Source: an uncultured Veillonellaceae bacterium (GTDB taxonomy: Bacteria > Bacillota > Negativicutes > Veillonellales > Dialisteraceae). From it: DNA of 58,832 nucleotides. Below are positions 57,226-58,832 of the stretch, piece after piece. The notes beneath the pieces were generated by a model. The model made no database searches, was not told where the DNA came from, and saw only the letters and a program-made list of their open reading frames with translations. The position numbers and the translations under genes are program-made. The first letter of the stretch is position 1; each line of letters starts with the position of its first letter. The DNA lies in assembly GCA_958348245.1 (NCBI GenBank), contig CATVYJ010000010.1, forward strand, positions 1 to 58,832, read 5' to 3'.

Positions 57226-58279
57226 ATGCGGTTGACATGGATTGACGCCATGAAAGGGTTTGCCATGATTGGCGTGGTATTTGGTCATGTAGAAGATTCA
57301 TATAGAGCATGTGGCTTTTTCCCTGAATATGAAATTCTATGGCAAATGATTTGGGATTTTGGCCACTCTTTTCGTATGCCGCTGTTTTTTCTGCTCAGCG
57401 GTTATTTATATGAAATGACCTGGAATGAGCGTGGGTCTGTTTCATGGAAGAAAATTAAAAACAAATTTTATGATATTGCAATTTTGTATTTGCTTTTTGC
57501 GGTATCGTTTTGGCTGATAAAATTTTGTGCCCCATTGTTGTCATATAAGGTAGCTCCGGCAGGATTGGTTACATTTGAGGAGCTTCTGTTAATTCCAGTT
57601 CGTCCATTTGTCCACTTTTGGTTTTTATGGGTGTTGGCATTTCTGTTTTTAACAGTTCCTTGCTTAGAAAAAATAGGCTGGGAAAAGAAATGGATCCTTA
57701 GTTTATACACGGCTGGATATCTTATTCCATGGCATGAATTTACATTATGGGGGGGGTGTGTCAGGAACTATATCGCAATTCTTTTACGGCGGTTTTTACT
57801 TCGTTCTGGGCAGTTATCTTCGGTCAAAGCACTTTGAAATTGTCGGCATGAATATCAAAGCGTGGGCTTTGCCTGTCGCTCTGCTCATTTGTGTGGGAAA
57901 TTCATGTATGTATCTGCATTTTGGGAAAGGTATATGGAGCAATACTGCGCATGAAGGGATTGTGGCGCTGGCGGCCTGCTATGTTATCTGGTATGTTTTT
58001 TCTGCGTATTGGGATAAAAGAAACTGGATAGGAAACGGATTCTGTAAATTGTGCGGTGAAAAAAGTTTGCAGATTTATTTGCTTCATATGGATTTTGTTG
58101 GTCCATCACGTAGAGTGCTCGCTAAGTTGGGAATTGAAAATCTGCCGCTTCTGATTTTTATATCCACTGTGGTAGCAGTCCTCATTCCATTGGGGGTGGC
58201 ATATCTGTGTGAGAAAAAGCCTCAACTGGATTATATTTTTCACCCCGCTGATTTTCTGAGAAAATATCATCTCCTGTAA
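57226..58279 (+). pseudogene. Membrane acyltransferase (acyltransferase-3 family), off-frame at a G8 tract
   Basis: Two halves of one gene. The first frame (57226-57837) holds WIDAMKGFAMIGVVFGHVED with the catalytic-type GH and FRMPLFFLLSGYL. The second (to 58279) holds ISQFFYGGFYFVLGSYLRSK and the last helices. The break is exactly at eight G (57749-57756): with seven G the frame reads ...TLWGGVSGTISQF and gives a continuous 350-aa, about ten-helix protein. Such enzymes O-acetylate or otherwise acylate surface glycans. The segment is AT-rich and codon use differs sharply from the neighbours, indicating transfer. AAGGAGTGA precedes ATG 57226. Confidence 0.85.
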
Positions 58280-58285
58280 TATAAT

Positions 58286-58325
58286 GACGAAAAGAAGGCC
58301 TCTCACATGAGAAGCCTTCTTCTTT
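58286..58325. repeat. Terminator-like direct repeat, right of the acyltransferase island
   Basis: Second copy of the 57116 repeat. On the minus strand GAAGGCTTCTC/GAGAGGCCTTC forms the terminator of the gene ending at 58334. Confidence 0.85.
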
Positions 58326-58333
58326 TACACTAT

Positions 58334-58832
58334 TTAATTGAAATTATACGCCGTCACGATGGGCGTGCGGCCGATGAGGCGGTCTTCCGCGTATTCGTAG
58401 AGGGAGAGCGCGAGGTAGGAGCCGGCGATGTTGTACACGTTGGAGAAGCCGTGCGCGGCGAGGACGCGGCAGGCGTAGTAGCTCCGCTGGCCCGAGCGGC
58501 AGTGCACGTAGAGGGGGCGGTCTTTCGGGATTTCCTCCAGACGGTCCCGGAGCTCCGAGAGGGGAATGTTCACCGCGCCCCGGATGTGGCCCGCTTCGTA
58601 TTCGGGGCGTTCGCGCACGTCGAGGAAGTATGCGCCTTTTTCCACGAGGCCGCGCACGGCGGAGACGGGAATCTGCCGGAACGCGCCGTGGAGGAGGTTC
58701 AGCCCCACGAGGGCCGCGAGATGCACCGCGTCTTTGGCGGTGGCGAAGGGCGGGGCGTAGCAGAGGTCCACGTCGGCCAGGTCTTCGAGGGTGCCGCCCT
58801 TTGCGATGAGCGCGGCGATGACGTCCACGCGC
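58334..58832 (-). CDS. C-terminal part of a CoA-disulfide-reductase-like enzyme with rhodanese domain (runs off the window)
   Basis: Partial: 166 codons, the 5' part lies beyond base 58832. It begins in the dimerisation domain of FAD-dependent pyridine-nucleotide disulfide oxidoreductases (DLCYAPPFATAKDAVHLAAL). A rhodanese domain follows, with active-site cysteine in YVHCRSGQRSYYACR and the DVRERPEYEAGHIRGAVNIP motif. The family reduces CoA disulfides, persulfides or polysulfides; the fusion suggests sulfane-sulfur handling. Confidence 0.88.
   Translation of the reverse strand, partial: RVDVIAALIAKGGTLEDLADVDLCYAPPFATAKDAVHLAALVGLNLLHGAFRQIPVSAVRGLVEKGAYFLDVRERPEYEAGHIRGAVNIPLSELRDRLEEIPKDRPLYVHCRSGQRSYYACRVLAAHGFSNVYNIAGSYLALSLYEYAEDRLIGRTPIVTAYNFN

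Noticed and set aside
1600..57760. Statistical enrichment of long G tracts as proof of phase variation
   Set aside because: In a GC-rich sequence several runs of this length are expected by chance, so only the frame-restoring effect at 57749 was used as evidence.
1..58832. CRISPR arrays, tRNA and rRNA genes
   Set aside because: I looked for regularly spaced repeats and for cloverleaf/GGTTCGAATCC-type sequences and found none I could support.

Overview
Organism. The window is a GC-rich chromosomal segment that looks like a diderm Firmicute of the class Negativicutes (Veillonella/Selenomonas relatives). The clearest evidence is an OmpM-type porin with a periplasmic SLH domain, next to Gram-positive style features: a T-box leader, RNase J, the yybS-gdpP-rplI cluster and strong intrinsic terminators. 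A YadA-type surface adhesin also requires an outer membrane. A parS-like palindrome at 16867 and the yybS-gdpP-rplI cluster suggest the origin-proximal part of the chromosome. I cannot name the genus. || Layout. 1-3.5 kb: two translationally coupled LuxR-type regulators with SnoaL-like sensor halves, then a YadA-family adhesin. 3.5-18.2 kb: LarA paralogues, a cyclase-family hydrolase, the OmpM porin, an alpha/beta hydrolase and a T-box-controlled lyase plus TRAP transporter operon. Between these genes lie long non-coding stretches holding a mosaic family of hairpin-rich repeats. 18.2-31.3 kb: accessory genes, including a macrodomain-like PARG, nitroreductase, three EamA exporters, TauE exporter, M18 aminopeptidase, an HxlR regulator divergent from an NTF2/flavin-reductase operon, a guanidinium exporter behind an attenuator leader, and a frameshifted AraC gene. 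31.4-35.7 kb: recQ-thyA-folA-queT. 35.8-43.7 kb: aroF-tyrA-aroB-aroA-aroC-pheA-aroE-aroK behind an unannotated Phe/Tyr leader-peptide attenuator. 43.8-58.8 kb: Kef antiporter, TauE exporter, peroxiredoxin, RNase J, yybS-gdpP-rplI, an MFS exporter, a long Sel1-repeat protein with an in-frame UGA, a low-GC acyltransferase switched off at a G8 tract, and the end of a CoA-disulfide-reductase-like gene. || How it fits together. Eight genes of the shikimate, Phe and Tyr pathway form one transcription unit (3-dehydroquinate dehydratase is absent here). Its leader encodes a short peptide with 11 Tyr/Phe codons in 18, so charged tRNA-Phe and tRNA-Tyr should set read-through of the terminator. The T-box operon is a second tRNA-sensing system; its best specifier reading is CUC (Leu). 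Surface variability is a recurring theme: adhesin, OmpM porin, a G7 tract near the adhesin promoter, a G8 tract in a regulator just upstream, and the G8-interrupted acyltransferase. || Most notable: the aromatic attenuator; the composite structured repeats, in which one copy has a completely different but still perfectly complementary stem; two accessory cassettes each bracketed by duplicated terminators; and an attenuator leader on a gdx/sugE gene that matches no guanidine riboswitch class I can recall.
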